From: an uncultured Bacteroides sp.
GTDB lineage: Bacteria > Bacteroidota > Bacteroidia > Bacteroidales > Bacteroidaceae
Assembly (NCBI GenBank): GCA_945833835.1
Contig: CAMAFR010000018.1
Span: 1-44,552, forward strand
Reading direction: 5' to 3'
Length of the DNA stretch: 44,552 nt
A model generated the notes under the pieces. That model was given only the letters and a program-made list of their open reading frames with translations, had not been told where the DNA came from and made no database searches. Made by a program: the position numbers and the translations under genes. Shown piece after piece: positions 19,301 through 27,514 of this stretch. Each line of letters opens with the position of its first letter. Within the stretch, counting starts at the first letter, position 1.

Positions 19301-19601
19301 GGTCATCGGCACCCGCACGTGGGGCGGCATTATCGGCATCAGCGGCTCGTTGCCCTACATGGACGGGACGGACATCCGGGTGCCGTTCTTCACGAACTAT
19401 GATGTCAAGACGGGCCAGTGGATCGTGGAGAACCACGGGGTGGACCCGGATATATGGGTGGACAACGACCCCGTGCGCGAGCAGGCCGGCGAGGACCAGC
19501 AGCTGCAGAAGGCCATCGAGGTGGCCCTGGAGCAACTGAAGGACCGCAAGCCTCTGCCCGGTGTGCCGGCTCCGCGCACCTTCAAGGACCTGGGGCTGTA
19601 A
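16392..19601 (+). CDS. Tricorn-like S41 family protease, exported
   Basis: A 1069-residue protein. Signal peptide MKKELLLSLLAAGTLTAAHA precedes a long WD40/TolB-like propeller region with repeated FSPDG, WSPDSK and YISDRTG segments (about 25-650), then a PDZ domain (ILPGAPYSE...GDYITAVDGV, about 755-820) and a C-terminal S41 catalytic domain. Candidate catalytic residues are H730 (CGHAYV), S954 (YSASDGDLF) and E1013 (WIVENHG), matching the Tricorn arrangement. Tricorn cuts oligopeptides; the export signal suggests periplasmic peptide degradation. The start is translationally coupled to the CPBP gene. Confidence 0.93.
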   Translation: MKKELLLSLLAAGTLTAAHAEEARLMRFPATNGTEVVFTYAGDLYKAPLQGGAATRLTSHVGYELFARFSPDGRTIAFTGEYDGNREVYTLSADGGQPRRVTYTATNARDDVGDRMGPNNIVMTWTPDGRHIVYRNRISDGFDGRLWSAPVAGGLPEALPLPEGGFCSYSPDGTKLAYNRVFREFRNWKYYRGGMADDIWVYDTKSKQVTNVTDHVAQDIAPMWVGDEIFFISDRQMTMNIFVYNTVTGQTEQVTHYTDYDVKFPSTDGKTIVYEKGGYLYQLDPKTRESRQIHVTLNAENVYARSERKHVADKITDVHLSADGRRLAVTARGEVFDVPAAKGVTRNITRTPGANDRSAAWSPDSKYIAYISDRTGETEVWLQPAEGGDPIQLTRGNDTYIRRLQWSPDSKSVLYTDRKNRVVLADVATKTKKVLVQHPASEFREVAFSPDSQWITYTKEEKNQMTVVYVLHLPTGKEYAVTERWYDSSSPAFSTDGKYLIFSSNRDFNPIYGRLEWNHVYTTMGGIYMAMLSKDTPSPFLPADPKAGAAAADAPAAGEVTVRLDTDGLLGRIVKLPLAAGHYGDFYCDGKTLWYGTREGVHAFDLARQKDECIAERASMSVAAGGKQALFYKFREKAVYVTPLGSGKAKLEEPVRLDDMVATVDYAQEWAQIFDEAWRAFRDGFYLENMHGLDWKAIRAKYEGLVPYAKTRLDLNYIIGGMIAELACGHAYVNPGDYPKPERIDMGLLGAELSRDKSGFFRIGKILPGAPYSESLRSPLTEPGMNIQEGDYITAVDGVSTTTVDNIYELLAGKAGVLTELAVNTKPTAAGARRVVVTPIRNEYPLYHYNWVQKNIQTVDKATGGRVGYIYIPDMGPEGLNEFARYFYPQLDKEALIIDDRANGGGNVSPMIIERLLRKPYRMTMYRTSDRTGTIPDATHHGPKVLLINKYSASDGDLFPWSFKANGLGTVIGTRTWGGIIGISGSLPYMDGTDIRVPFFTNYDVKTGQWIVENHGVDPDIWVDNDPVREQAGEDQQLQKAIEVALEQLKDRKPLPGVPAPRTFKDLGL

Positions 19602-19633
19602 GGGCCTGAACTTTTGTGGAGGCGTTGAGGACC

Positions 19634-20746
19634 ATGACACCCAACAAGAAAGTACTGCTGGGGATGAGCGGCGGCACGGACAGCTCCGTGGCCGCTCTCC
19701 TGCTGCAGGATGCCGGTTACGACGTGACGGGCATCACCTTCCGGTTGTATGAGCAGGCGGGCGGCACCGGCTATCTGGACGATGCGGCCCGCCTTTGCCG
19801 TCAGTTGGGCATCCCCCACCTGACGCTGGACGTGCGCGATGCTTTCCGCACGGACATCATCCGTTATTTTGTCGACGAATACATGGCGGGCCGCACGCCG
19901 GTGCCGTGCACGCTGTGCAACCACCGCTTCAAGTGGCCGCTGCTCCGGCAGGTGGCCGACGAGCGGGGCATCTACCACCTGGCCACGGGGCACTATGTGC
20001 AGAAACGATGGATAGACGGCTGTTGGCACATCACGGCGGGGGCCGATGCCGACAAGGACCAGTCTTTCTTCTTGTGGGGGCTGCCCCAGGACATCCTCTG
20101 CCGGATGCTGCTGCCCATGGGCGGGCACTGCAAGGCGGAGGTGCGCGGGCTGGCGGCCCGGAGGGGGTTCGCCCAGGTGGCGGCCCGGCGCGACAGTCTG
20201 GGGGTCTGCTTCTGTCCGGGCGATTACCGCACCTTTCTCCGGCAGGAGGTGCCGGCGGGTAGCATTGTCCCCGGCTGGTTCTACGACGAGGCCGGCCGGT
20301 GCCTGGGCAAGCACGAGGGCTATCCCTTCTACACCATCGGCCAACGCCGGGGGCTGGGGCTCCAGCTGAACAAGGCGGTGTTTGTGAAAGACATCCTCCC
20401 GGCAGAGAACAAGGTGATTCTCAGTGATTCGCTCCGCTCGTTGGAGCAGACGGAGATGTGGCTCCACGACTGGCACCTCGTCCGTCCGGCCGCCGTGTTG
20501 CACCACGACGATGTCATTGTGAAGATACGCTACCGCAAGCAGGCCAACCGCTGTACGGTGACACAGGCCCCCGACGGGCGGCTGCACGTCCGGCTGCTGG
20601 AACCGCTGGCCGCCGTGGCGCCGGGACAGGCCGCCGTCTTCTACCGCGGCGATGTGGTGTTGGGCGGAGGCATCATTGCGGCTGCCGGCCGCTCGGCTCC
20701 ATCCGATAGAGCTTGTCACTGGGGCGGATGCGTCCCGGCACCTTGA
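19634..20746 (+). CDS. mnmA: tRNA-specific 2-thiouridylase MnmA
   Basis: A 370-residue enzyme that makes 2-thiouridine at position 34 of Lys, Glu and Gln tRNAs. The ATP-binding PP-loop is GMSGGTDSS at 10-18; C95 in CTLCN and C192 in LGVCF correspond to the two catalytic cysteines, and [11 protein letters not shown] is a conserved tRNA-contacting segment. MTPNKK is preferred over MEALRT at 19616. The family normally ends soon after VVLGGGII; here about 20 further residues read into the 3' end of the convergent U32 gene (74-bp overlap). It follows the Tricorn gene by 32 bp. Confidence 0.95.
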   Translation: MTPNKKVLLGMSGGTDSSVAALLLQDAGYDVTGITFRLYEQAGGTGYLDDAARLCRQLGIPHLTLDVRDAFRTDIIRYFVDEYMAGRTPVPCTLCNHRFKWPLLRQVADERGIYHLATGHYVQKRWIDGCWHITAGADADKDQSFFLWGLPQDILCRMLLPMGGHCKAEVRGLAARRGFAQVAARRDSLGVCFCPGDYRTFLRQEVPAGSIVPGWFYDEAGRCLGKHEGYPFYTIGQRRGLGLQLNKAVFVKDILPAENKVILSDSLRSLEQTEMWLHDWHLVRPAAVLHHDDVIVKIRYRKQANRCTVTQAPDGRLHVRLLEPLAAVAPGQAAVFYRGDVVLGGGIIAAAGRSAPSDRACHWGGCVPAP

Positions 20747-21932
20747 AGGAGACGTGCGCCCCTTTGCGCACCACCTCCACCGGTTGCAGGTCCACCCGTG
20801 CCTCTTCCAGGTCCACATACATGGCGCCGGTGGTGGGGCCGGTGATGAGCAGGCGGTCGCCCACCTTGATTTCGGCGGCCTCTATCAGAAATTCGGCCAC
20901 GCCGAGGCGGGAGAAATACTTGATGCCCTTGCCGGCATAGACTTTCTTCTCGGTGGCCTCCGAGCCGTAGTTGTGGCTCCATTCGCCTAACCGCTGCCCT
21001 AAGTAGTAGCCGTCCCAGAAACCGCGGTTGAAGACCCGCCGCAGGCGGAGGTCCCACTCCTGCTTCTTCGCTTCGGTGAACGACCCCTCGATGCAGGCCT
21101 GCACGGCCTCTTTGTAGCATTCGACCACCGTCTTGACATATTCCGGTCCGCGGGCACGGCCTTCAATCTTGAACACCCGGACGCCGGCCGCTATCATCTC
21201 GTCCATGAAATGGATGGTTTTCAAGTCTTTGGGCGACATGATGTACTGGTTGTCCACCTCCAGCTCTATGTCGCTCTCCTTGTCTCTCACCGTGTAGGCG
21301 CGGCGGCACACCTGCATGCAGGCCCCCCGGTTGGCCGAGGCGTTCAGTTCGTGGAGGCTGAGGTAGCATTTGCCCGACACGGCCATGCACAGTGCGCCGT
21401 GGCAGAACATCTCGATGCGGACAGGCTTGCCCATCGGGCCGGTGATGTGCTGCTGCCGGATGGCGTCGTAGATGTGGCGCACCTGGCTCAGCTGGAGCTC
21501 GCGGGCCAGCACCACCACATCGGCAAAACGGGCGTAGAACTTCAGGGCCTCGGCGTTGCTGATGTTCAGCTGGGTGGAGAGGTGGACCTCCTGCCCTATC
21601 TGGTGGCAGTAGGCCATGACGGCCACATCGGCGGCGATGACGGCACTGATGCCGGCTTCTTTGGCCGCATCGATGATGGTCCGCATCAGGGCGAGATCGT
21701 CGTCGTAGATGATGGTGTTCACCGTGAGGTAGCTCCTCACACCGTGCTCGTCGCACGTGCGGGCTATCTCCCGCAGGTCGTCTATGGTGAACGTGCTGGC
21801 CGAGCGGGCCCGCATGTTCAGGCTCTCGATGCCGAAATAAATGGAGTCGGCACCGGCCTGAAGGGCGGCTGCCAGCGATTCGCGGGAGCCGACGGGGGCC
21901 ATGATTTCAAAATCGTTGATTGAGTGACTCAT
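20673..21932 (-). CDS. Peptidase U32 family protein (TrhP/YegQ-like)
   Basis: A 419-residue U32-family protein from [16 protein letters not shown]; an in-frame ATG at 21980 lies upstream of the -7 element and is unlikely. The family hallmarks [19 protein letters not shown] and [10 protein letters not shown] carry the four cysteines that hold an iron-sulfur cluster in the RNA-hydroxylating members, and [14 protein letters not shown] is the U32 signature. Length is near E. coli TrhP (YegQ), which makes 5-hydroxyuridine at tRNA position 34; RlhA, acting on 23S rRNA, is the other candidate. Its neighbours mnmA and dusB also modify tRNA uridines. True peptidase activity is doubtful. Confidence 0.85.
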   Translation of the reverse strand: MSHSINDFEIMAPVGSRESLAAALQAGADSIYFGIESLNMRARSASTFTIDDLREIARTCDEHGVRSYLTVNTIIYDDDLALMRTIIDAAKEAGISAVIAADVAVMAYCHQIGQEVHLSTQLNISNAEALKFYARFADVVVLARELQLSQVRHIYDAIRQQHITGPMGKPVRIEMFCHGALCMAVSGKCYLSLHELNASANRGACMQVCRRAYTVRDKESDIELEVDNQYIMSPKDLKTIHFMDEMIAAGVRVFKIEGRARGPEYVKTVVECYKEAVQACIEGSFTEAKKQEWDLRLRRVFNRGFWDGYYLGQRLGEWSHNYGSEATEKKVYAGKGIKYFSRLGVAEFLIEAAEIKVGDRLLITGPTTGAMYVDLEEARVDLQPVEVVRKGAHVSFKVPGRIRPSDKLYRMEPSGRQPQ

Positions 21933-21957
21933 CTTTTCAGGATTGGTTTTTGGCGTG

Positions 21958-21995
21958 CAAAGGTAGCTGTTTTTTTGCAAAGAGTGCTATCTTTG
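21958..21995. promoter_or_regulatory. Overlapping divergent promoters, U32 gene and dusB
   Basis: TACCTTTG on the minus strand (21965-21958) serves the U32 gene and TATCTTTG on the plus strand (21988-21995) serves dusB. Both match TAnnTTTG fully and lie back to back 22 bp apart, 25 bp and 19 bp from their start codons. Polymerase could hardly occupy both at once. Confidence 0.65.
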
Positions 21996-22014
21996 CAGCC
22001 ATAAAACCCACATA

Positions 22015-23040
22015 ATGAGAATTAGGAACATTGACTTAGGAGAAAAGCCCGTCCTGCTCGCCCCGATGGAGGACGTGACCGACCCGGCTTTCAGACTGCT
22101 GTGCAAGGAGTTCGGGGCGGACATGGTGTACACTGAATTTGTGTCGGCCGACGCACTGATACGTTCGGTGGGGAAGACGCTGCTGAAACTGAACATCAGC
22201 GAACGTGAACGGCCCGTGGCCATCCAGATTTACGGCAAAGACACCGACACGATGGTGGAGGCGGCCCGCATCGTGGAGCAGGCCGCGCCGGACATCCTCG
22301 ACCTGAACTTCGGCTGCCCGGTGAAGCGGGTGGCGGGGAAAGGGGCCGGCTCGGGATTGTTGCAGAACGTGCCGAAGCTGCTCGAAATCACCCGGGCCGT
22401 GGTGCAGGCCGTGAAGCTGCCGGTCACGGTGAAGACCCGGCTGGGGTGGGACGCCGACCATCGAATCATTACGGAGCTGGCCGAGCCGTTGCAGGACTGC
22501 GGCATCGAGGCACTGACCATCCACGGCCGCACGCGGGCGCAGATGTACACGGGGGAGGCCGACTGGACGCTGATAGGCGAGGTGAAGCGGAACCCGCGTA
22601 TCCATATCCCGATTATCGGCAACGGAGACATCACCACTCCCCAACGGGCCCGCCAATGTTTTGACGACTATGGGGTGGATGCCATCATGGTAGGGCGTGC
22701 CAGCTTCGGGCGTCCGTGGATTTTCAAGGAAATCAAGCACTACCTGCAGGCGGGCGAACCGCTGCCGGAGCTGTCTTTCGGCTGGCGGATGGATGTGCTG
22801 CGCCGGGAGATAGCAGACAGCGTGGCATTGCTGGGCGAGCGGCGGGGCATCTTGCACGTACGCCGCCATCTGGCCGCATCGCCGCTGTTCAAGGGCATTC
22901 CCAACTTCCGCGAGACCCGCATCGCCATGTTGCGGTCAGAAACCGTGGCCGACCTGACGCGGATACTCGATGACATTGCCGGACGCTTCTGCCCCCCGCA
23001 GGCGGCGGTGCCGGACCTGCTGAATTTTGTTGAACCCTGA
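22015..23040 (+). CDS. dusB: tRNA-dihydrouridine synthase, DusB type
   Basis: A 341-residue flavoenzyme reducing uridine to dihydrouridine in the D-loop of tRNA. It opens with LLAPMEDVTDPAFR, the FMN-binding strand (MEDVTD replaces the commoner MAGVTD), and has NFGCPVKRV with catalytic C101, KTRLGWD, HGRTRAQMYTG for phosphate and substrate contacts, and GNGDITTPQRA followed by IMVGRASFGRPWIF. Length and motifs fit the bacterial DusB group. The VanZ-like gene follows after 15 bp and probably shares the transcript. Confidence 0.93.
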   Translation: MRIRNIDLGEKPVLLAPMEDVTDPAFRLLCKEFGADMVYTEFVSADALIRSVGKTLLKLNISERERPVAIQIYGKDTDTMVEAARIVEQAAPDILDLNFGCPVKRVAGKGAGSGLLQNVPKLLEITRAVVQAVKLPVTVKTRLGWDADHRIITELAEPLQDCGIEALTIHGRTRAQMYTGEADWTLIGEVKRNPRIHIPIIGNGDITTPQRARQCFDDYGVDAIMVGRASFGRPWIFKEIKHYLQAGEPLPELSFGWRMDVLRREIADSVALLGERRGILHVRRHLAASPLFKGIPNFRETRIAMLRSETVADLTRILDDIAGRFCPPQAAVPDLLNFVEP

Positions 23041-23055
23041 CTCCCCCGAAACGTC

Positions 23056-23466
23056 ATGCTGCGCCTTATCCGAAACTATCCGGTGTCATTGTCCGTCATC
23101 CTGGTGGTGACGTATTTGTCGTTTTTCAAGCCGCCCAGCGTGCCCGACGAGCTGGAGCGCATCCCCCATTTGGACAAGGTGGTCCACCTCTGCATGTATC
23201 TCGGCATGGCCGGTATGCTGTGGATAGAGTTCCTGCGTGCCCACCGCCGGCAGGCGGCCCCGTTGTGGCACGCATGGATCGGGGCGGTGGGCTGCCCCAT
23301 CGTCTTCAGCGGGGGAGTCGAACTGTTGCAGGAGTACTGTACGGACTATCGTGGCGGCGACTGGTGGGACTTTGCCGCCAACACGGTGGGGGTGCTGCTG
23401 GCCACCTTCCTCGTGGCACGGTTGCGGCGGTGGCCTTTCTTCCGCCGTTGCTGCGGTGGGCGGTGA
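23056..23466 (+). CDS. VanZ-like membrane protein
   Basis: A 136-residue protein with about four hydrophobic segments. LDKVVHLCMYLGMAGML, then GGVELLQEYCTDYRGGDWWDFAANTVGVLLA, match the VanZ-like pattern of a K/H-x-H pair on one helix and E-x-x-Q followed by R-x-x-D-x-x-D-x-x-x-N on the next. VanZ itself raises teicoplanin resistance; the wider family is of unknown function and is common downstream of housekeeping genes in Bacteroidota. It begins 15 bp after dusB. Confidence 0.8.
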   Translation: MLRLIRNYPVSLSVILVVTYLSFFKPPSVPDELERIPHLDKVVHLCMYLGMAGMLWIEFLRAHRRQAAPLWHAWIGAVGCPIVFSGGVELLQEYCTDYRGGDWWDFAANTVGVLLATFLVARLRRWPFFRRCCGGR

Positions 23467-23540
23467 AGAAGGCAGGTCCCGGGTGTAACTTTTGGCGGCA
23501 GCCGGCGTCTAAAACAGATAGAAACCAAAACTACAGTTGT

Positions 23541-24458
23541 ATGAAAACCATGAGATTATTTGGAACTTTGTTGCTGTCGGCCACCTGCTGCTGCGGGATG
23601 CTGGCCGATGAGCGTGTAGTGTTGAAACCCAGTCAGAACTATGTCACCCGGCGGGTGTCGGTAGGCGACATCAGCGGCATCAGTGCCTCGGCCTCGGTCG
23701 ATGTGGTCTATACCCAGCAGGCGGGCAGTCCGTATGCGGAAGTCTACGGGCCAGACAACCTGATACCCTACATCCGTGTGGAGCGGCAGGGGAAAGAGCT
23801 GAAAGTGGGATGGCAGGTGGGGAAGAACATCTCCATCCAGGGAAAGTGCAAGTATGAGGTGAGGGTCTTCGCCCCCGAGGTGACGGACTTTGTGTCGCGC
23901 AGCTCGGCGGACATCCGTCTGGCCACGCCGTTGGAGAGCCGGCAGGACGTGAGGATGGAGGTCCATAGCAGCGGCGACATCAAAGGCGGCAGCGTGCGTT
24001 GTGCCGGCCTGTCGCTGAGCGCGCACAGCAGCGGCGATGTGGAGCTGGCGCAGGTGGCCTGCACGGCGGCGAACATCCGCACCGCCTCTTCGGGCGACTG
24101 TGAGGTGGGCCGGCTGGTGTGCGACGGCGCGCTCAGCGTAGAGGCCCATTCGTCGGGCGACTGCAAGGTCCGGTCGCTGGCGTGTCAGGGCGATGTGACC
24201 GCCTCCGCCCAGTCGTCGGCAGACATCACCCTGTCCGGCACTTGCCGGAACGCCGACCTCACGGCCAGCTCGTCAGGCAGTGTCTTTGCCAAAGACCTGA
24301 AGGCGGCCGACGTGAAGGCCGCCGCTTCCTCTGCCGGTGAAATCCAGTGTCAGGCCTCGGGCACGCTGACTCCCCGCGTCAGCAGTGGCGGCGGTGTCCG
24401 CTACAAGGGCACTCCGCAGCGCATTGACGGCCGCCAGAGTGGTGTCTCACCGCTCTGA
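23541..24458 (+). CDS. Head-GIN-domain (DUF2807) exported protein
   Basis: A 305-residue protein with signal sequence MKTMRLFGTLLLSATCCCG. The mature part opens with ISASASVDVVYTQQ, typical of the putative auto-transporter adhesin, head-GIN domain, and continues with short repeats built on HSSGD, SSGDC and SSADI between about 130 and 275, which would stack as a right-handed beta-helix. Such proteins are abundant in Bacteroidota envelopes and their job is not settled. The triple Cys near the signal end does not form a standard lipobox. It ends 3 bp from the convergent PAP2 gene. Confidence 0.82.
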   Translation: MKTMRLFGTLLLSATCCCGMLADERVVLKPSQNYVTRRVSVGDISGISASASVDVVYTQQAGSPYAEVYGPDNLIPYIRVERQGKELKVGWQVGKNISIQGKCKYEVRVFAPEVTDFVSRSSADIRLATPLESRQDVRMEVHSSGDIKGGSVRCAGLSLSAHSSGDVELAQVACTAANIRTASSGDCEVGRLVCDGALSVEAHSSGDCKVRSLACQGDVTASAQSSADITLSGTCRNADLTASSSGSVFAKDLKAADVKAAASSAGEIQCQASGTLTPRVSSGGGVRYKGTPQRIDGRQSGVSPL

Positions 24459-24461
24459 CGG

Positions 24462-25436
24462 TCAGCCCAACATCTTGAAGGCTGGCGTGATGAACCACTT
24501 CTTGTACATCAGGGTGGCCAACTGGTAGACGAAGAAGGCCGAGATGAAACCGGCAATGGAGTCGATGAGGTAATGGGCCTGGATGTACACCGTGGCGCAG
24601 CACAGCAGGACGTAGAACGGGGCGAGCACTCCCGCCAGCTTTCGGTTGACGCGCCACGCCATGAGCATGACGATGGTGGAGATGCCTACATGCGAGCTGG
24701 GGAAGGCGGCGGTGGGGCGTTCGCCTACTTCCTGCGACGCCTCCACCAACCGGTAGAAGAAGCCGTCCTGGTTGCCCGGACCGGGCACCAGATAGTCGTT
24801 GGTGCTGAAATAGTCGCCGATGGAGGGGAACACACAGGCGTTGATCTGGTCCATTCCTACGGCGGGGAAGTAGAACTGCGGTCCCGCTACGGGCAGCAGG
24901 ATATAGACGAAATAGTAGATGAAGAACGAGGTGACCAGCACGAAGCTGATTTTCTCGAACCACTCGAACTTGTGGAGGAAGTAGTGCACCACCACGATGA
25001 GCATCATGGGATAATAGAAGAAATAGCCCATGTTGAACGGCTCGCTGAACCACACCGAGGGGCAGGCCCGGCTGAACTCTACCGAAGGCTGGCAGTTGAA
25101 CATGGTCTGCTCGGTGGCCGCAAACAGGTGGTCGAGGTTGGGGAAGAGCCGGTTGAACTCAAAGGTGTCCGGATACCAGTAGGCCAGCAGGGACATCTGT
25201 ACCACCATGCGCACGAAAGCGGTGAGCCGGCAGGGGAAGGCCTGGTATAGGAAGATCAGCACGAAGGTCAGGCACACGATGCCCAGACGTTCCAGCAGCA
25301 TGGTGCCCGGATGGTCCATCCGGGCATAGAGCAGGAAGATCAGCAGAGTGGTCAGCGCGTTGTATATCAGACTGATGGTCTCTACCGCAAACAGGTCTCT
25401 GCCACTCTCTACACGTTCGAATAATTTTACAGCCAT
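24462..25436 (-). CDS. PAP2-superfamily membrane phosphatase/transferase
   Basis: A 324-residue membrane protein with about six spans. The C-terminal half carries PAP2 core motifs: PTAAFPSSH with H249 (the PSGH box) and AHYLID with H288 and D292 (the nucleophile-side box). The first box, KxxxxxxRP, is not obvious. The long N-terminal membrane part and the loop with FPAVGMDQINACVF suggest the Aur1/inositolphosphotransferase-like branch (PAP2_3), which acts on lipid phosphates or lipid headgroups. It overlaps the upstream epimerase gene by 10 bp. Substrate unknown; an inositol or sphingolipid role is speculative. Confidence 0.8.
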   Translation of the reverse strand: MAVKLFERVESGRDLFAVETISLIYNALTTLLIFLLYARMDHPGTMLLERLGIVCLTFVLIFLYQAFPCRLTAFVRMVVQMSLLAYWYPDTFEFNRLFPNLDHLFAATEQTMFNCQPSVEFSRACPSVWFSEPFNMGYFFYYPMMLIVVVHYFLHKFEWFEKISFVLVTSFFIYYFVYILLPVAGPQFYFPAVGMDQINACVFPSIGDYFSTNDYLVPGPGNQDGFFYRLVEASQEVGERPTAAFPSSHVGISTIVMLMAWRVNRKLAGVLAPFYVLLCCATVYIQAHYLIDSIAGFISAFFVYQLATLMYKKWFITPAFKMLG

Positions 25437-26443
25437 TTTTCTTGTTTATACCAGGTGATGATTTCCTTCACGCCCCGCTCCAGCGGATAGTCGGGCCTGA
25501 AACCGAGCTCTTCGGTCAGCGGGGTGATGTCGCATTGCCAATTACGTTGTTTCATGATCTTATACTTGTCGGGGTTCAGGGTCGAGGTCCTGCCCAGCAG
25601 CCGTGCGGTGTGTCCGCTCACGAAGCAGAGCATCCGCAGCAGGAACAGCGGGCACACGAAGCGTATCATCCACGGGTTGCCCAGCTCTCGGCGGATAAGG
25701 TCGGAGAAGGTACGGCTGGCATACACCTGCCCGTCGCTCACGAAGTAGGCCCGTTGCCACACCTCTTTCCCGATGCCGGCGAAGATGGCTTTCACGAGAT
25801 CTTTCACGTAGATGAAGGTGATGTCCTGCCGGGTGAAGCCCGCCACGAAGTCGATGTGGTGGCGGATGGATTTCGCCATCAGGAAGTAGTCCTTCTCCCG
25901 CGGCCCGTAGACCCCGGTGGGGCGGAAGATGATGTAGGGGAAGTCTTTCAGCGATTGCAGGTAAGCCTCCGTGCGCACCTTGCTCCTGCCATAGTCGGTG
26001 TTGGGGCGGGGCGTGTCGGTGTCGCGGATGGGGGTATAGTCTTTTTCGCGGATAGGCCCGAAGATGCTCAGCGAGCTGATGTAGACGAAACGCCGGGGCA
26101 CCATGCCGAGGGCGGTGAGTGCTTCCACGAGGTGGCGGGTGGCGAGGTAGTTGCCGGTCTCGAAGCCGGCCCGGTCGCGGCTTTTGGTCACGCCCGCGCA
26201 GTGGATGATGTAGTCCCATCCGCCGTGCTCGGCGCGGTGTTGTTCCAGTTGCCGACGCAGGCGGTCGGGGTGCGTCAGGTCGAGCTCGGCCCACCGTGTC
26301 CGCGGGTCTTGCAGATAACGGCGGCTGCTGGTGGCACGTATGCCGGCCCAGACCTCCATGCCGCGCTCCAGTCCTCCCTCTACCAGGAAGCTCCCTATGA
26401 AGCCGCTGGCGCCGGTGACCAATAGTTTCTTACAGTGAGTCAT
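25427..26443 (-). CDS. NAD-dependent epimerase/dehydratase (extended SDR)
   Basis: A 338-residue short-chain dehydrogenase of the extended type. The NAD-binding loop is TGASGFIG at 10-17, SSLSIFG and YGRSK give the catalytic Ser-Tyr-Lys, and FRPTGVYGPREKDYF is the substrate-side signature of sugar-nucleotide or sterol-type epimerases. Its start shares ATGA with the stop of the CDF transporter gene and its end overlaps the PAP2 gene, so all three form one transcript. The substrate may be a nucleotide sugar or a lipid-linked one. Confidence 0.88.
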   Translation of the reverse strand: MTHCKKLLVTGASGFIGSFLVEGGLERGMEVWAGIRATSSRRYLQDPRTRWAELDLTHPDRLRRQLEQHRAEHGGWDYIIHCAGVTKSRDRAGFETGNYLATRHLVEALTALGMVPRRFVYISSLSIFGPIREKDYTPIRDTDTPRPNTDYGRSKVRTEAYLQSLKDFPYIIFRPTGVYGPREKDYFLMAKSIRHHIDFVAGFTRQDITFIYVKDLVKAIFAGIGKEVWQRAYFVSDGQVYASRTFSDLIRRELGNPWMIRFVCPLFLLRMLCFVSGHTARLLGRTSTLNPDKYKIMKQRNWQCDITPLTEELGFRPDYPLERGVKEIITWYKQEKWL

Positions 26444-27351
26444 GTGCTTGTCTTTATGGGTTCAATGTGGATGTTGATGATGGTGTCGGGGCCGAAGGCT
26501 TCCCGCAGCCGCCGTTCCACCTCGGTCGCCTTCTCGTGGGCCTGGAGGAGGGGCAGCTGTCCGTCCATGCGGACGTGTAGGTCAATGGCATAACGGTGGC
26601 CGATGCGGCGGGTGCGCAGCTTGTGGGGCTCGGCCACGCCGGCTACCTGATCCACCGTCTGCAGGATGTGCCGCACCACCTCGTCGGGCAGCGAGGCTTC
26701 GAGCAGTTCGTCCAGGCAGGGCAGCAGCAGCTTGACGGCCACGCGCACGATGAAGACGCTCACCACGATGGCGGCGAGGGGGTCGAGCACCCGCCCGCTT
26801 TCGCCCAGCAGGATGGCTCCGCCGATGCCGACCGCCGTCCCTACCGACGAGAGGGCGTCGCTGCGGTGGTGCCAGGCATTGGCCACCACGGCAGGGCTGC
26901 CGGTCCTCACACCGGCCCGGCGTGTGTAATGGAACAGGAGTTCTTTCGAGGCAATGGAGGCGATGGCCGCTCCCAAGGCGATGTAGCCCGGTGCCGGCAG
27001 CGGCTCTCCGCCGATGAACCGGTATATCTGTCCGCAGCCGCTCCAGAGGATGCCGGCCCCTACGACGAACAGCCCCGCTCCGATGAGCAGCGTGGCAAAG
27101 GTTTCGTATTTGCCGTGGCCGTAGCCGTGGCGTTTGTCGGCGGGCTTGCCGGCAATGCGCACGAAGGCCAGTACGATGATGTCTGTGACGAGGTCGGACA
27201 GCGAATGGACGGCGTCGGCCACCATCGCCGCACTGTTTCCCACCAAGCCCGCCATGAATTTGCCCGCTACCAGCAGCAAGTTGACGAGGCTGCCTGTCAG
27301 CGTGACCTTATAGATTTCATGTTCCCTGCGGGGGGGTGTGGTTTTATTCAT
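26440..27351 (-). CDS. Cation diffusion facilitator (CDF) family transporter
   Basis: A 303-residue inner-membrane metal exporter, exchanging Zn, Fe, Mn or similar divalent ions for protons. Spans 2 and 5 hold the metal-site motifs DAVHSLSD (D46, H49, D53) and HHRSDALSS; RHGYGHGKYETFA is the family signature between spans 2 and 3. The C-terminal cytoplasmic domain (RTRRIGHRYAIDLHVRMDG...INIHIEP) is the dimerising metal sensor. It is the first gene of a three-gene unit and is divergent from rnr. Confidence 0.92.
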   Translation of the reverse strand: MNKTTPPRREHEIYKVTLTGSLVNLLLVAGKFMAGLVGNSAAMVADAVHSLSDLVTDIIVLAFVRIAGKPADKRHGYGHGKYETFATLLIGAGLFVVGAGILWSGCGQIYRFIGGEPLPAPGYIALGAAIASIASKELLFHYTRRAGVRTGSPAVVANAWHHRSDALSSVGTAVGIGGAILLGESGRVLDPLAAIVVSVFIVRVAVKLLLPCLDELLEASLPDEVVRHILQTVDQVAGVAEPHKLRTRRIGHRYAIDLHVRMDGQLPLLQAHEKATEVERRLREAFGPDTIINIHIEPIKTST

Positions 27352-27376
27352 GTGACATGGTTTTCTGAAAACGCGG

Positions 27377-27384
27377 CAAAGATA
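27377..27384 (-). promoter_or_regulatory. -7 element of the CDF-epimerase-PAP2 operon
   Basis: On the minus strand the bases read TATCTTTG, a full match to TAnnTTTG, 25 bp before the CDF ATG. TTTG at 27411-27408 may be the -33 element, with a slightly long spacing of 23 bp. The rest of 27385-27514 is the rnr leader; TTACTTTG at 27450-27457 is a weaker candidate for rnr. Confidence 0.55.
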
Positions 27385-27514
27385 ATAGTTTCTGCCCTAT
27401 CCGCCTGCAAATAGGTGGGTGATTTCGTCCGTTATTCCGATTATTTTGCTTACTTTGTGGTGGAAAACAGAAAACTTGAAGACTTACGGACTGAAAACTT
27501 AAAAACAAGACAAC

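Noticed and set aside
23467..23540. Head-GIN gene starting upstream at 23220
   Set aside because: The frame runs back through the VanZ-like gene, but the segment lacks protein-like composition and MKTMRLFGTLLLS at 23541 is a clear signal-peptide start.
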